The notes under the pieces are model-generated. The model had not been told where the DNA came from, made no database searches, and worked only from the letters and a program-made list of their open reading frames with translations. DNA of 64,000 bases, taken from positions 186,001-250,000 of the forward strand of contig CAYYPL010000004.1 in NCBI GenBank assembly GCA_964473555.1, given 5' to 3'. Position 1 is the stretch's first letter, and each line of letters starts with the position of its first letter. The position numbers and the translations under genes were made by a program. Shown here in pieces: positions 17,387 to 25,713 of this stretch. This DNA comes from UBA11400 sp964473555 (lineage in GTDB: Bacteria > Bacteroidota > Rhodothermia > Balneolales > HLUCCA01).

Positions 17387-18196
17387 TAGGACAAACCTAA
17401 ACGTAATCACACCGCGCTGAACCTCTTGAGGTGCAGTCCTGGGAAGTGGTGAGAACCTCCAGCTCCGTAGCGTTCTCATTATTTCCGCTTCCAGCTCGGG
17501 ATTTGCCCGTCTGAGTGGTTGAATTTGTCCTACTGTGCCATCCGGCCGTACTTCGAATCGGACAGTGATTACCGCCTCAACTTCCGCAACATAATTAGGC
17601 AATGGCTGTATCAGTGTTGAGCGTTGAATATTCCCTTCCCACTCGAGTTTATAGGGCGCAGATCGAACAGGATCAATTCCTGTTCCCTGGTCGGCATCAA
17701 CTCTTCCTCTCACACCACGAACATCTCCACTTGTTTCTGCACCCTCACGCTCTATCTCTGCCCGTTGTGCACGCTGCTCAACTCTTACCGTTTCTTCACT
17801 TACCCGATCTGTAGTTTTTGTAGGGTCTATCCGGTCGGTCTTAGGTGTAGTAATTATTTCATCAACTACCTGTTCTATCTGCTCAGGAAGCTCTACCTCT
17901 TTAGCTGGTTGCTCACGTTGTTCTTGGGGATTCACGGGCTGTTGCTGGTCAACAGGCTCAGGATTCGAAACAGTTGAAGGATTACGCCTTGTTGCTACTT
18001 CTGGATTTCTTGTTTCATTGAATTGTGCGGTACTTCCATCGCGAAACTCTCCCAAAGTAATCTCAATCAAGGCGGTTCGCTGCAGATTTGGATCACCCGT
18101 GTAAATCAATAACGCCAAAAGTATAATGATGGTGTTCACAACGGATGTAAATACCAGACCAAAACGTTCTTCTTTGGAGAGTCTCTTAATTTCCAT
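17381..18196 (-). CDS. tonB: TonB-family energy transducer
   Basis: 271 residues. A short cytoplasmic start (MEIKRLSKEERFG) leads into one membrane helix (about 14-33), a long Pro/Glu/Gln/Arg-rich periplasmic spacer (about 55-170) and a C-terminal TonB domain, recognisable by VEAVITVRFEVRPDGTVGQI and EAEIMRTLRSWRFSP. It passes energy from ExbB/ExbD to outer-membrane barrels. Last gene of the unit, 2 bp after exbD. A heptamer repeat tract abuts its stop codon. Being linked to one specific barrel gene suggests a dedicated rather than general TonB. Confidence 0.92.
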   Translation of the reverse strand: MEIKRLSKEERFGLVFTSVVNTIIILLALLIYTGDPNLQRTALIEITLGEFRDGSTAQFNETRNPEVATRRNPSTVSNPEPVDQQQPVNPQEQREQPAKEVELPEQIEQVVDEIITTPKTDRIDPTKTTDRVSEETVRVEQRAQRAEIEREGAETSGDVRGVRGRVDADQGTGIDPVRSAPYKLEWEGNIQRSTLIQPLPNYVAEVEAVITVRFEVRPDGTVGQIQPLRRANPELEAEIMRTLRSWRFSPLPRTAPQEVQRGVITFRFVLR

Positions 18197-18198
18197 GA

Positions 18199-18609
18199 TT
18201 ACCGTCCTCCAGGTTCGGTAGCCATCATGATGTTCAGATTTAATGATTTAGCAATATTCATCACACGTACCGCATCCTCCACTGTGGCACGCTTGTCGGC
18301 CCTAAGTACTAACGAAGATTGTGGATTAGTTTGATATTCCTCTCTGATTTTTCCAGCTAACTGACCCCTAGGTGTCAGTGCTCCACTCACATAAAACTGT
18401 CCGTCGGCTGTTATGGTCACGCTAATATGACGGCGCTCGGATACGGTTTGTGAGTCGGCTTGAGGCACATTGACACGAATGGCAAAGTTCGTTACAAATG
18501 ACGATGTTAACAAAAAGAAGATCAACAGTAGCAACACAATATCGGTCAGCGATGATTGAGTGAACATAGAAAGCGGTTTACGCGACTCGCCTTTGTTACG
18601 AAATTCCAT
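18199..18609 (-). CDS. exbD: ExbD/TolR-family biopolymer transport protein
   Basis: 136 residues, one N-terminal membrane helix and a periplasmic domain. The segment SLTDIVLLLLIFFLLTSSFV includes the conserved membrane aspartate (Asp23-24 region) that carries protons with ExbB. The end GQLAGKIREEYQ and LRADKRATVEDAVRVMNIAK is typical of ExbD/TolR. It starts 1 bp after exbB and ends 2 bp before tonB, so the three are clearly one transcription unit. Confidence 0.94.
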   Translation of the reverse strand: MEFRNKGESRKPLSMFTQSSLTDIVLLLLIFFLLTSSFVTNFAIRVNVPQADSQTVSERRHISVTITADGQFYVSGALTPRGQLAGKIREEYQTNPQSSLVLRADKRATVEDAVRVMNIAKSLNLNIMMATEPGGR

Positions 18610-18610
18610 A

Positions 18611-19336
18611 TTATTTCACCACAATTGGTTTCTTGGCTGCAGGTTTTTGTAATAATTCCATGAATTCGGTTGAAGCTACTTCCAGACCAAATACCGTTCT
18701 GTTGATTTTGTTAAGCAAATAGTTATAGAATCCATATGCAATGATACCAACAAATAGCCCCCAAGCAGTGGTTATCAAAGCCTCCCAGATACCCCCGGCC
18801 AATACACTTGGATTCACATTACCTTGCAAGGATTGTATTTGCATAAACGCATCAATCATCCCTGTCACCGTTCCAAGAAATCCCAATAATGGCGCTACAC
18901 CAGCAATGGTAGCAAGCCAGTCCATTTTGTTCTCAAGTTTATAGATTTCTTTTTTTCCGGCATTTTTGATTGCATCTTCAATGTCCACCAGCGGGCGACC
19001 CAGTCTTGAAATTCCCTGTTTTAAGATACGTGATAATGGCTTGTCCATTTGTTCACAATACAAAATTGCTTGCCTTGTATTTCCTTCACGTAGCATATCC
19101 TCCACCGAAGCAAGGAATTTGTCATTATCCATTCTTGAGTTGTTCAAGAATTTCCATCGCTCTGCAATAACGTACAATCCTAAAACCCAAAGAAGAGTAA
19201 TCGGAATCATAAGTATACCACCATCTACCATCAAAGATAGAAAACTAATAGAGCTGTCTGATGAGTCCATGAGTGCAGTCGTATCAACTTCAGCAACACC
19301 CGCCTGAAGTAGTAACAGGTTCGATATCAAAAACAT
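18611..19336 (-). CDS. exbB: MotA/TolQ/ExbB-family proton channel
   Basis: 241 residues with three membrane helices: near 33-55, then a pair around 143-165 and 185-210. The core LATIAGVAPLLGFLGTVTGMIDAF is the ExbB/TolQ signature, and ALITTAWGLFVGIIAYGFYNYL forms the last helix with the conserved threonines. It forms the proton channel with ExbD. The gene lies 29 bp after the HU/SPOR gene. TolQ-like function in cell division is possible, given that neighbour. Confidence 0.94.
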   Translation of the reverse strand: MFLISNLLLLQAGVAEVDTTALMDSSDSSISFLSLMVDGGILMIPITLLWVLGLYVIAERWKFLNNSRMDNDKFLASVEDMLREGNTRQAILYCEQMDKPLSRILKQGISRLGRPLVDIEDAIKNAGKKEIYKLENKMDWLATIAGVAPLLGFLGTVTGMIDAFMQIQSLQGNVNPSVLAGGIWEALITTAWGLFVGIIAYGFYNYLLNKINRTVFGLEVASTEFMELLQKPAAKKPIVVK

Positions 19337-19365
19337 AAGTTGGTCTGTGATTTTGTGTGGGGGGA

Positions 19366-20877
19366 TTAATTAACACCGGCTATAAAATTACGGCTTTTAT
19401 ACGGCTCTGGAAGTTCTACAACTGCTTGCGATGCGGATTCAATGGATTCAAATTGCCCAATTCCAACTCGGTAGGTAGTTCGACCTTGCGGACTGGTAGC
19501 TTCACTCACAAAACAACGGATATCCAATACTCTTATTTCATTACATTGTTCCTGAGCAGAAATCTGGCTGGGTAGTGAATGAATAATAATCGAAAAGACT
19601 TTACCATTCAGGAGTTTAACTTCACCGTACAGCCCATAATTTGCACCTGTTTCGTTAGGCACATCCCTATTCGATGGAAAACTCTTCTCTGAAACGTCGG
19701 ATTCTGATAATGCTCCTGATCGGACATCCAGATGATTGTCCACCGAGTCCATTGCTGACGCGAACTCTGTTGTGCTGGTTACTTGACTGATGTCAGCGAC
19801 CAACTCATCTTCAAGCGAATCACTGGACATCTTCGTCTGATTATTTAAATCTATTGGTAGAGGTTCATCAGCTGGAGTAAAAATTGGGTTTTCCACAGAT
19901 TGCGGTGATTTACTTTGGGTAAAGACTGTTTGTAATGATTTAAACAAGGAGTTACCAGGGCCCGTCAAATACCAGTAGGAACCGCCACCGATCAATACAA
20001 AAACAAAAGCAACAGACACCCATTTGTATAAACGAAAACCGGATCCCCCATTTACTTTTTTATCTTCTTCAGGATTAACATGAAGTGGTGCACGTTCATC
20101 TTGTTTTGATTCTTTATTTTCAACTAATAAAAGCGGGTCATCGTCATTGCTATCATGCTCTAAACTATCAGAATTAGGTGTTAAATCCGGCTCTGATTCT
20201 ACACGCTCTTCGAACTCATCTGGTATTCCTGGAACTTCTTCCTTGATATTCCCAATTGTTTGGTCTTCATTCCCGTCTATTGCTTCGGTCAGATGAATAC
20301 CCGACTCCAATTGAAGCTTTTCATTGACATCAACCGATTCATCGATTAACCATTTAGATTTCTTATCACTCTCAGGGATATATTCAGCAGCGGTTTCTTC
20401 ATGACTCGATTGCCCTGCCGTCCATGTCTGTTCCTGCCGATGACTCTCTGTATCATTCAGATCAACTTTGGGGTCAATTAATTGATGTTCTGAAACGGTT
20501 TCATTCGTTGAACGAAAAGGATCTTCTTCCCCAGCTACATCTTCATCTACAATGACCACCGCCTTCTTTAAAGTTCTTTTTGAAGGTTTCTCCAATTTTG
20601 TTTCTGAAACACTAACTCCCGATCTATCTACATCTATGGGTAACATTCCCTCGTACCTGTAATTGATTTCAGCGGCAAATGATGGTGCTATATCAAAAGT
20701 GAGTTGTTCCTGATTTTGAGTAAAAGTTCCAAATCCATGAATGATAAATGAATCACCCTTGGAGGCAGTTTTCTTGATATCGGCCAAAAGCTTATCGAAC
20801 TGACTTGCAACAGCATCCTCTTCACTTCCCATCTGTTCGTTCAGTAATTTGATCAAGTCAGATTTAGATACCTTCAT
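19366..20877 (-). CDS. HU-like domain / membrane helix / SPOR domain protein
   Basis: 503 residues. N-terminus (about 1-85): an HU/IHF-like fold with GDSFIIHGFGTFTQN and EINYRYEGMLPIDV. Middle (about 90-280): acidic, disordered-looking linker rich in Glu, Asp and Ser. A single membrane helix, WVSVAFVFVLIGGGSYWYL, follows a basic FRLYK, giving N-in/C-out topology. C-terminus (about 415-503): SPOR-type domain (LYGEVKLLNGKVFSIIIHSL to TYRVGIGQFESIESA). SPOR domains bind peptidoglycan stripped of stem peptides at division sites. An HU part in the cytoplasm plus SPOR in the periplasm would tie DNA to septal wall. HU-CCDC81-type SPOR proteins are known in Bacteroidota; I infer membership from layout. 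Overlaps the mini-HU gene by 4 bp. Confidence 0.8.
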   Translation of the reverse strand: MKVSKSDLIKLLNEQMGSEEDAVASQFDKLLADIKKTASKGDSFIIHGFGTFTQNQEQLTFDIAPSFAAEINYRYEGMLPIDVDRSGVSVSETKLEKPSKRTLKKAVVIVDEDVAGEEDPFRSTNETVSEHQLIDPKVDLNDTESHRQEQTWTAGQSSHEETAAEYIPESDKKSKWLIDESVDVNEKLQLESGIHLTEAIDGNEDQTIGNIKEEVPGIPDEFEERVESEPDLTPNSDSLEHDSNDDDPLLLVENKESKQDERAPLHVNPEEDKKVNGGSGFRLYKWVSVAFVFVLIGGGSYWYLTGPGNSLFKSLQTVFTQSKSPQSVENPIFTPADEPLPIDLNNQTKMSSDSLEDELVADISQVTSTTEFASAMDSVDNHLDVRSGALSESDVSEKSFPSNRDVPNETGANYGLYGEVKLLNGKVFSIIIHSLPSQISAQEQCNEIRVLDIRCFVSEATSPQGRTTYRVGIGQFESIESASQAVVELPEPYKSRNFIAGVN

Positions 20878-21074
20878 GTTGATGATCCCTCATTTACAAA
20901 AATCAAAACATCTTTTGGGGGCATTAGAACTGTTTTACCAGAAGTATCACTTTGGGTAGTTTGTTTCTTATGCTCAATGTGAAACGATCCTATTCCATCG
21001 AAATGGACCGTTTTTCCATCCAATAACAGCTCCCTTACTACGTGAACCAGACTTTTTTCGAATTTCTTTGTCAT
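20874..21074 (-). CDS. Mini HU-like protein (66 aa)
   Basis: 66 residues matching the second half of an HU/IHF fold: LVHVVRELLLDGKTVHFDGI, then GSFHIE, a variable arm, and VLMPPKDVLIFVNEG, compared with about 90 residues for full HU. The helix-turn-helix base of HU is short. The next gene begins in an ATGA overlap and itself starts with an HU domain, so the pair looks like a tandem-HU protein split into two chains that may dimerise. Direct DNA binding is unproven, because the arm lacks a clear RNP motif. Confidence 0.75.
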   Translation of the reverse strand: MTKKFEKSLVHVVRELLLDGKTVHFDGIGSFHIEHKKQTTQSDTSGKTVLMPPKDVLIFVNEGSST

Positions 21075-21078
21075 ATTC

Positions 21079-22929
21079 CTAAAATTTAAGCATAACTCCC
21101 CCGTATACCTGGGCTGGAAGCTCTTCGTATCCTACCCAACGGGAATATCGTTGGTCCATTAGGTTAGTCACCTTTATGTAGGCACCTATTTCTTTAGAAG
21201 CCCAAAAATCAAACTTTGCATTGAGCAGAATATATCCTTTCGATTCATCCCTTCCTTGAGCAACTTTGCGTCTTCCCGTGTAATCTATCCAGATCTGGGT
21301 ACGAGTTCTCGGAGATACCGTATAGGTCCCTCCGGCTGAAGCTCCTATATTTTCTCTGAAAGGAATTTCATCTCCATTCGAATCACCATGCCATTGCGCA
21401 TAGATGTTGGTATATAAAGTGAATTTGTCTGGCATCAAATCATACCAAACGCCTGCATCCCAAGTTAATAAGTTGGCTCCATCCAGGTAGTTATAGGTCA
21501 AAAGCTCGTTTGAAGGATTATGACGAGTTTTTATCCCCCCACTCACATCCTCCAGCTCGCTGGCAAGCATGTAATATCCATGGCGCAAATAGTAAGAGTA
21601 CTGTATTCCGGATTGAACGTTCACCCCTTCAAAAACGTCCATAATAAAGCCGGCTTTTCCAGTTATGCCCCTCTCATTTTCGGGGTTTGAATACTGAAAT
21701 ATCCTTCTGTTGACTCTACTTAATCCATTTAAACCCCTATTTTCAACAAATCCGGATACTTCTCCTTTTATTCTGAAATCGGGGCTCAATTGATACGACA
21801 GATGCAGTTGGGGATAAACAAAAAATCTTGCTTCACTTACAGCATCGGCAGCATAAAATCCCTTAACACCAAATTTTGTCCTTAGGGCATGACCAATTCT
21901 TGTGGAGTACAGTGCAGCTACCTGTCCAATGTACCAACGCTCGATGCCTCTACCATCCAGATGATACTCGCTATATGTGGTTCCCAGTTGGACTCCAAAA
22001 ACATGACCAGGTTTACGTCCAGCCCAATCAGAACGAATCATCCCCCCATGTTTGAACTCTTTAAATGATGCTATTCTTTGAACTGAGGTAGAATCAATAG
22101 AAGTAACAAAATTTCTCAGATGCTCAACGCCAGCGTCAAAATATTGCGTTTCAAGTGCCACATCCACAAAGGATATATGATTTTTTTGAAATCGGTATCC
22201 GAATTGCCCACCATATGAATCAATCGTATTCCTTGGTGACAATTTCTCGTCAACAAATATCTCGAATCCAACCGGTGATCCGATAGTCCGGGTGTTAACG
22301 GGTACTATAAAATCACTCACTACCAGATGATTCATATCTGAACGAATGTTAAAACCTAAATCAAACCGAGAGTTTTTGCCAGAATAATGGGTGAGTCCAA
22401 CACCTGCATCCGCATTTCTGAATGAACTGGTTTGTTCATCCTGCTGTAAATAACTTCCCGATGACACCGAATTAAGTTGCCCATTCAGTACGGTTCGTCC
22501 ACCTAAAGGTAGCCCTATATAAATATCCGCTTCGGGAGCCATATAGTTTCCAATCCCAATAGAACTCCACAAACTGAACTGCTCAGGTTTTTTGTAGAAT
22601 CTGTAGGGTGAAGGTTGCGGACGTTCAAGATCGCTCAATGGTAAACTCGCAACAACTTGTTCCGCATTTTCAAGGTATGGCATCCGGTTGGGATCAATTT
22701 GGAATACCCTGGGTTTTGGGCTAAACCCTAAAATAGGTTGACGCATGATTCCAGGGAACCTTGCAGTAAAGTCACCTCTAATCTCAATATCCTGAGGGTC
22801 AATATCTGGTAATAAGGTTCCCGGGGTAGCGTCTTGTGACCATACCGTGACCGGTGCCACAATCATCAAACCAACTGCGATCAAATTCTTCAATGAAGTA
22901 TACACTTTTTTAAACTCAGGCGTTTCCAT
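21079..22929 (-). CDS. Outer-membrane beta-barrel, TonB-receptor-like without plug
   Basis: About 616 residues. Start taken at the ATG two codons inside a TTG, since a TATCTTTG promoter element sits directly upstream. A signal peptide ends near VTVWSQ. A short periplasmic region (about 35-110) is followed by a long run of alternating amphipathic strands and a C-terminus VYGGVMLKF with terminal Phe, as in TonB-dependent receptors (VTNLMDQRYSRWVGYEEL before it). I see no plug-domain motifs; residues before the barrel are far fewer than the ~150 a plug needs. First gene of the unit with mini-HU, SPOR, ExbB/D and TonB. The substrate is unknown; a structural or division role is possible. Confidence 0.75.
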   Translation of the reverse strand: METPEFKKVYTSLKNLIAVGLMIVAPVTVWSQDATPGTLLPDIDPQDIEIRGDFTARFPGIMRQPILGFSPKPRVFQIDPNRMPYLENAEQVVASLPLSDLERPQPSPYRFYKKPEQFSLWSSIGIGNYMAPEADIYIGLPLGGRTVLNGQLNSVSSGSYLQQDEQTSSFRNADAGVGLTHYSGKNSRFDLGFNIRSDMNHLVVSDFIVPVNTRTIGSPVGFEIFVDEKLSPRNTIDSYGGQFGYRFQKNHISFVDVALETQYFDAGVEHLRNFVTSIDSTSVQRIASFKEFKHGGMIRSDWAGRKPGHVFGVQLGTTYSEYHLDGRGIERWYIGQVAALYSTRIGHALRTKFGVKGFYAADAVSEARFFVYPQLHLSYQLSPDFRIKGEVSGFVENRGLNGLSRVNRRIFQYSNPENERGITGKAGFIMDVFEGVNVQSGIQYSYYLRHGYYMLASELEDVSGGIKTRHNPSNELLTYNYLDGANLLTWDAGVWYDLMPDKFTLYTNIYAQWHGDSNGDEIPFRENIGASAGGTYTVSPRTRTQIWIDYTGRRKVAQGRDESKGYILLNAKFDFWASKEIGAYIKVTNLMDQRYSRWVGYEELPAQVYGGVMLKF

Positions 22930-22941
22930 GGACAATTAATG

Positions 22942-22949
22942 CAAAGATA
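22942..22949 (-). promoter_or_regulatory. TATCTTTG element immediately before the barrel/HU/Exb/TonB operon
   Basis: A perfect TAnnTTTG match on the minus strand ends 13 bp before the ATG at 22929. Transcription would start about 5-8 nt from the start codon, giving an almost leaderless mRNA. There is no clear TTG at the right -33 distance, so confidence is limited. Confidence 0.45.
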
Positions 22950-23015
22950 AGGATAATTGAAACTTCTGCATCATACAACCACAACGCTAAAAGTCTGTAA
23001 ATAGGTATAGTACGA

Positions 23016-24074
23016 TCAGATTTTCCGTCTCGATTTTATCCCGTTAATCAGCACCAATCCTATGGATATCAGTATCAAACCCGAGACATTAACAAAATGA
23101 CTAATCGTAGCATAGCTCAGTGCAGTAACAGCCGAAATCTGATATAAAACAACCAAGCCGGTTTGTACCATGTAGTGATAGGTACCAACTCCCCCAGGTG
23201 ATGGTAGAATGACTCCAATTCCACCAATTATGGTAATCACAAAAGCCTCTTCCCATCCAAAACCATATAGAACATCAAAATCAAAGGCCCAAAACGGCAT
23301 CAAAGAAGTAACGACGTAGGTAAACCATATAAAAATGGTGTAAAAAACAAACAATGGCCAGTTCTTAAGTTTCCGTATCGATACCAGTCCCCGGACAAAA
23401 TCCATCCCCCATTTCAACAATCGCTCCCAAAATCCAACGGGTTCATCGACTCCCTGAACCCCAACCCCAATCTCCGAACTCAACCCCTGCGCCCCACCCC
23501 GTCCTGATCTCCGGCCCAGTATCCAAATCCCAAACACAACTACAACCATTATCCCCACAATTACACTCAGTCCTTGGGGTGAAGTGAGGTGCACCACCCA
23601 TCTGGCTCCATCGACACCCAATAGTTGTTCCAGGAGTATCCGATCTCGAATCAACACAACAAATGTGACAATCAAAAACAACATCATCATCAATAAATCA
23701 ATCATTCTCTCTAATACAATAGTCCCAAATAACTTTGTTGTCTTTATTGTAGTATGCCTGGATGCATATATCGCCCGGAATACTTCTCCAGCCCTTGGAA
23801 TAGCCATATTGGCCATATACCCATACATAACACCACTCATCATGGTTAATCTGGAGTTCCTTATTCCCGTTTCATCATCGAGTAAGAGTTTCCATCGCTC
23901 GGCCCTGGCCAGATTACTCAGCAGTACTACAAACATATACGGCGGAATCCACCACAGATGGATGCTCGATAACTCCTTACTAACCTCGTTAACATCGACC
24001 GTTCTTACACTAAGCACAAGAAACAATGCTGCAATAACCAGTCCAACTACAATTTGGATGATCTTACTCCGCAT
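23016..24074 (-). CDS. Flippase-like membrane protein (LPG synthetase TM region / UPF0104 family)
   Basis: 352 residues, about eight helices. Family features include NLARAERWKLLL, the MANMAIPRAGEVFRA segment and PSPGGVGTYHYM near the end. These match the YbhN/AglD-type flippase-like family, related to the membrane half of MprF; no synthetase domain is present. A role in moving lipid-linked molecules across the inner membrane is inferred only. The stretch around residues 170-225 (RSGRGGAQGLSSEIGVGVQG) is a soluble loop encoded by C-rich DNA unlike the rest. It begins directly after lolA, last in a run of six minus-strand genes. Confidence 0.85.
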   Translation of the reverse strand: MRSKIIQIVVGLVIAALFLVLSVRTVDVNEVSKELSSIHLWWIPPYMFVVLLSNLARAERWKLLLDDETGIRNSRLTMMSGVMYGYMANMAIPRAGEVFRAIYASRHTTIKTTKLFGTIVLERMIDLLMMMLFLIVTFVVLIRDRILLEQLLGVDGARWVVHLTSPQGLSVIVGIMVVVVFGIWILGRRSGRGGAQGLSSEIGVGVQGVDEPVGFWERLLKWGMDFVRGLVSIRKLKNWPLFVFYTIFIWFTYVVTSLMPFWAFDFDVLYGFGWEEAFVITIIGGIGVILPSPGGVGTYHYMVQTGLVVLYQISAVTALSYATISHFVNVSGLILISIGLVLINGIKSRRKI

Positions 24075-24746
24075 CTACTGCCTCATATCCACAATTTCAA
24101 CACCCTCAGGCGTCTTGAACACAAATATCGTTTGGTCTGTACGTTCAAAGCGTCCAAATCGAAATGTAGTTCTAACCGTATTGTCCATTTGATCTATAGC
24201 ATCAATTTGAATCGGAGTTCCATCTTTGGAAACACGGATAACCACTTCTTTGAATACATCAAAAGAATCTATCGTAGTTATTGTAATTGTTATCGATCCA
24301 TCTGAGTTTGGTTCTTCCCTACTTTCATACGGACCAATGTCACCAGAAAAATATCTGGATGGCGCAAAATCATCCTCTTCTGGATGATACGTACTAAGTA
24401 TAACTTTTTTTTGCTGCTTGTTAAAAACAGTGGAAACCCTGTTACTAACTAATATGATCTGGTCCGGTGTATCTATTTTATAGGAATCCCTGGTAAACCA
24501 GATGGATCCATAGGAACTGGTAGTTTCTCCGGTATACCCGTCCGTAAACTGATGACTTAAATCAGCACGATACATGGATCCATCATTAAATCGCTTTTTT
24601 AATGCCAATAACGCAGGGGTATCTTGACGTACGGTAGCGGTTAAACCTGCATCCAGATTTGTATCTATACTGAACTTGGGATATCCTGGTTCAATATGAA
24701 TTAACACCAGGATAAAAGTGACAATGAACTGCCTTTTAAGATTCAT
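24075..24746 (-). CDS. lolA: LolA-like outer-membrane lipoprotein carrier protein
   Basis: About 223 residues from the ATG that overlaps the last codons of ftsK (ATGAATCTTAA). This start gives a clean signal peptide, MNLKRQFIVTFILVLIHIEP. A further upstream in-frame start would extend deeper into ftsK and spoil it. The mature part has the LolA beta-sheet pattern: MYRADLSHQF, GSIWFTRDSYKIDTP, DQIILVSN, FNKQQKKVIL, and FRFGRFERTD near the end. LolA carries lipoproteins across the periplasm to the outer membrane. ftsK-lolA order is common in Bacteroidota and also gammaproteobacteria. Confidence 0.85.
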   Translation of the reverse strand: MNLKRQFIVTFILVLIHIEPGYPKFSIDTNLDAGLTATVRQDTPALLALKKRFNDGSMYRADLSHQFTDGYTGETTSSYGSIWFTRDSYKIDTPDQIILVSNRVSTVFNKQQKKVILSTYHPEEDDFAPSRYFSGDIGPYESREEPNSDGSITITITTIDSFDVFKEVVIRVSKDGTPIQIDAIDQMDNTVRTTFRFGRFERTDQTIFVFKTPEGVEIVDMRQ

Positions 24747-25704
24747 CAAGATTACGTAAATGTTCATAAAGTTCATCCTCATCGGCTATCAACACATCTC
24801 TGGCTGTACTTCCCTGATATGGACCCACAATTCCTGCTGCATAAAGCTGATCAATGATGCGTCCTGCGCGGTTGTAACCAAGTTTAAGCTTTCGCTGAAT
24901 CAAAGATACAGAGCCCTGCTGGTGCAATACGACCACTTTTGCCGCCTCTTCAAACAAATCATCGCGATCATCAAGATCTGGAACACCAGAATCATTTGAG
25001 TTTGGATCTTCTACTTTTGGTAAATAATAAGGTTTGTTATACCCCAATTGATTACCAATAAATGCATTGATTTTCTCGACCTCTTCGGTTGAAACAAATG
25101 CATTTTGTACGCGAATCATATGTCCACCGGTCGATACGAGCATGTCACCCTTACCAACGAGTTGATCGGCTCCCATCGTATCCAAAATTGTACGTGAATC
25201 AATTTTGGACGCAACCTGATAGGCAATTCTAACCGGGAAGTTGGCTTTAATCGTACCGGTGATAACATTAACCGATGGACGCTGGGTCGCAACAACCAGA
25301 TGTATCCCAACGGCACGTGCCAATTGAGCAATTCGGGCAATCGGTTCTTCGATGGCTTTGCCTGCTGTTAACATCAAGTCTGCCAACTCATCAATAATCA
25401 CGACGATATAGGGAAGATGTCTGTGTCCGAGATCAATCTCCAAATTGCCTTCTCTGAATTTATCATTGTATGCCCGAATATCCCGTACCATTCCCATTTT
25501 CAACAATTCATACCGTTCATCCATCTCTTTGGTGACACTGGTCAGAGTCTCCATTACTTTCGAGGTGTCGGTAATAATTGGCTCTTCGGCATCAGGAAGG
25601 GTTGCAATGAAATGCTTCTGTAAGTAGCGATAGAGCGATAATTCTATCTTCTTTGGATCAATAAGAACAAACTTCAGATTCTCGGGGTGACACTTATATA
25701 ACAA
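24736..25704 (-). CDS. ftsK: FtsK C-terminal part: RecA-like motor and gamma domain
   Basis: 322 residues if initiation used the TTG that follows the amber codon. It holds KFVLIDPKKIELSLYRYLQK, Walker B YIVVIIDELADLM (near 100), RAVGIHLVVATQRPSVNVITG and the C-terminal winged-helix gamma domain (AAKVVVLHQQGSVSLIQRKL, then GYNRAGRIIDQLYAAGIVGP) that reads polar DNA motifs and activates XerD. It lacks Walker A, so alone it cannot be a motor. The last codons overlap lolA. Confidence 0.75.
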   Translation of the reverse strand: MLYKCHPENLKFVLIDPKKIELSLYRYLQKHFIATLPDAEEPIITDTSKVMETLTSVTKEMDERYELLKMGMVRDIRAYNDKFREGNLEIDLGHRHLPYIVVIIDELADLMLTAGKAIEEPIARIAQLARAVGIHLVVATQRPSVNVITGTIKANFPVRIAYQVASKIDSRTILDTMGADQLVGKGDMLVSTGGHMIRVQNAFVSTEEVEKINAFIGNQLGYNKPYYLPKVEDPNSNDSGVPDLDDRDDLFEEAAKVVVLHQQGSVSLIQRKLKLGYNRAGRIIDQLYAAGIVGPYQGSTARDVLIADEDELYEHLRNLDES

Positions 25705-25710
25705 ACACGT

Positions 25711-25713
25711 CTA
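25711..25713 (-). other. In-frame amber codon within ftsK
   Basis: TAG in the context ACA ATA TAG ACG TGT TTG TTA. Related FtsK proteins have a hydrophobic residue (I, L or M) at this position, so a single base change (for example TTG to TAG) would explain it. No obvious hairpin follows that would mark programmed read-through. Confidence 0.85.
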
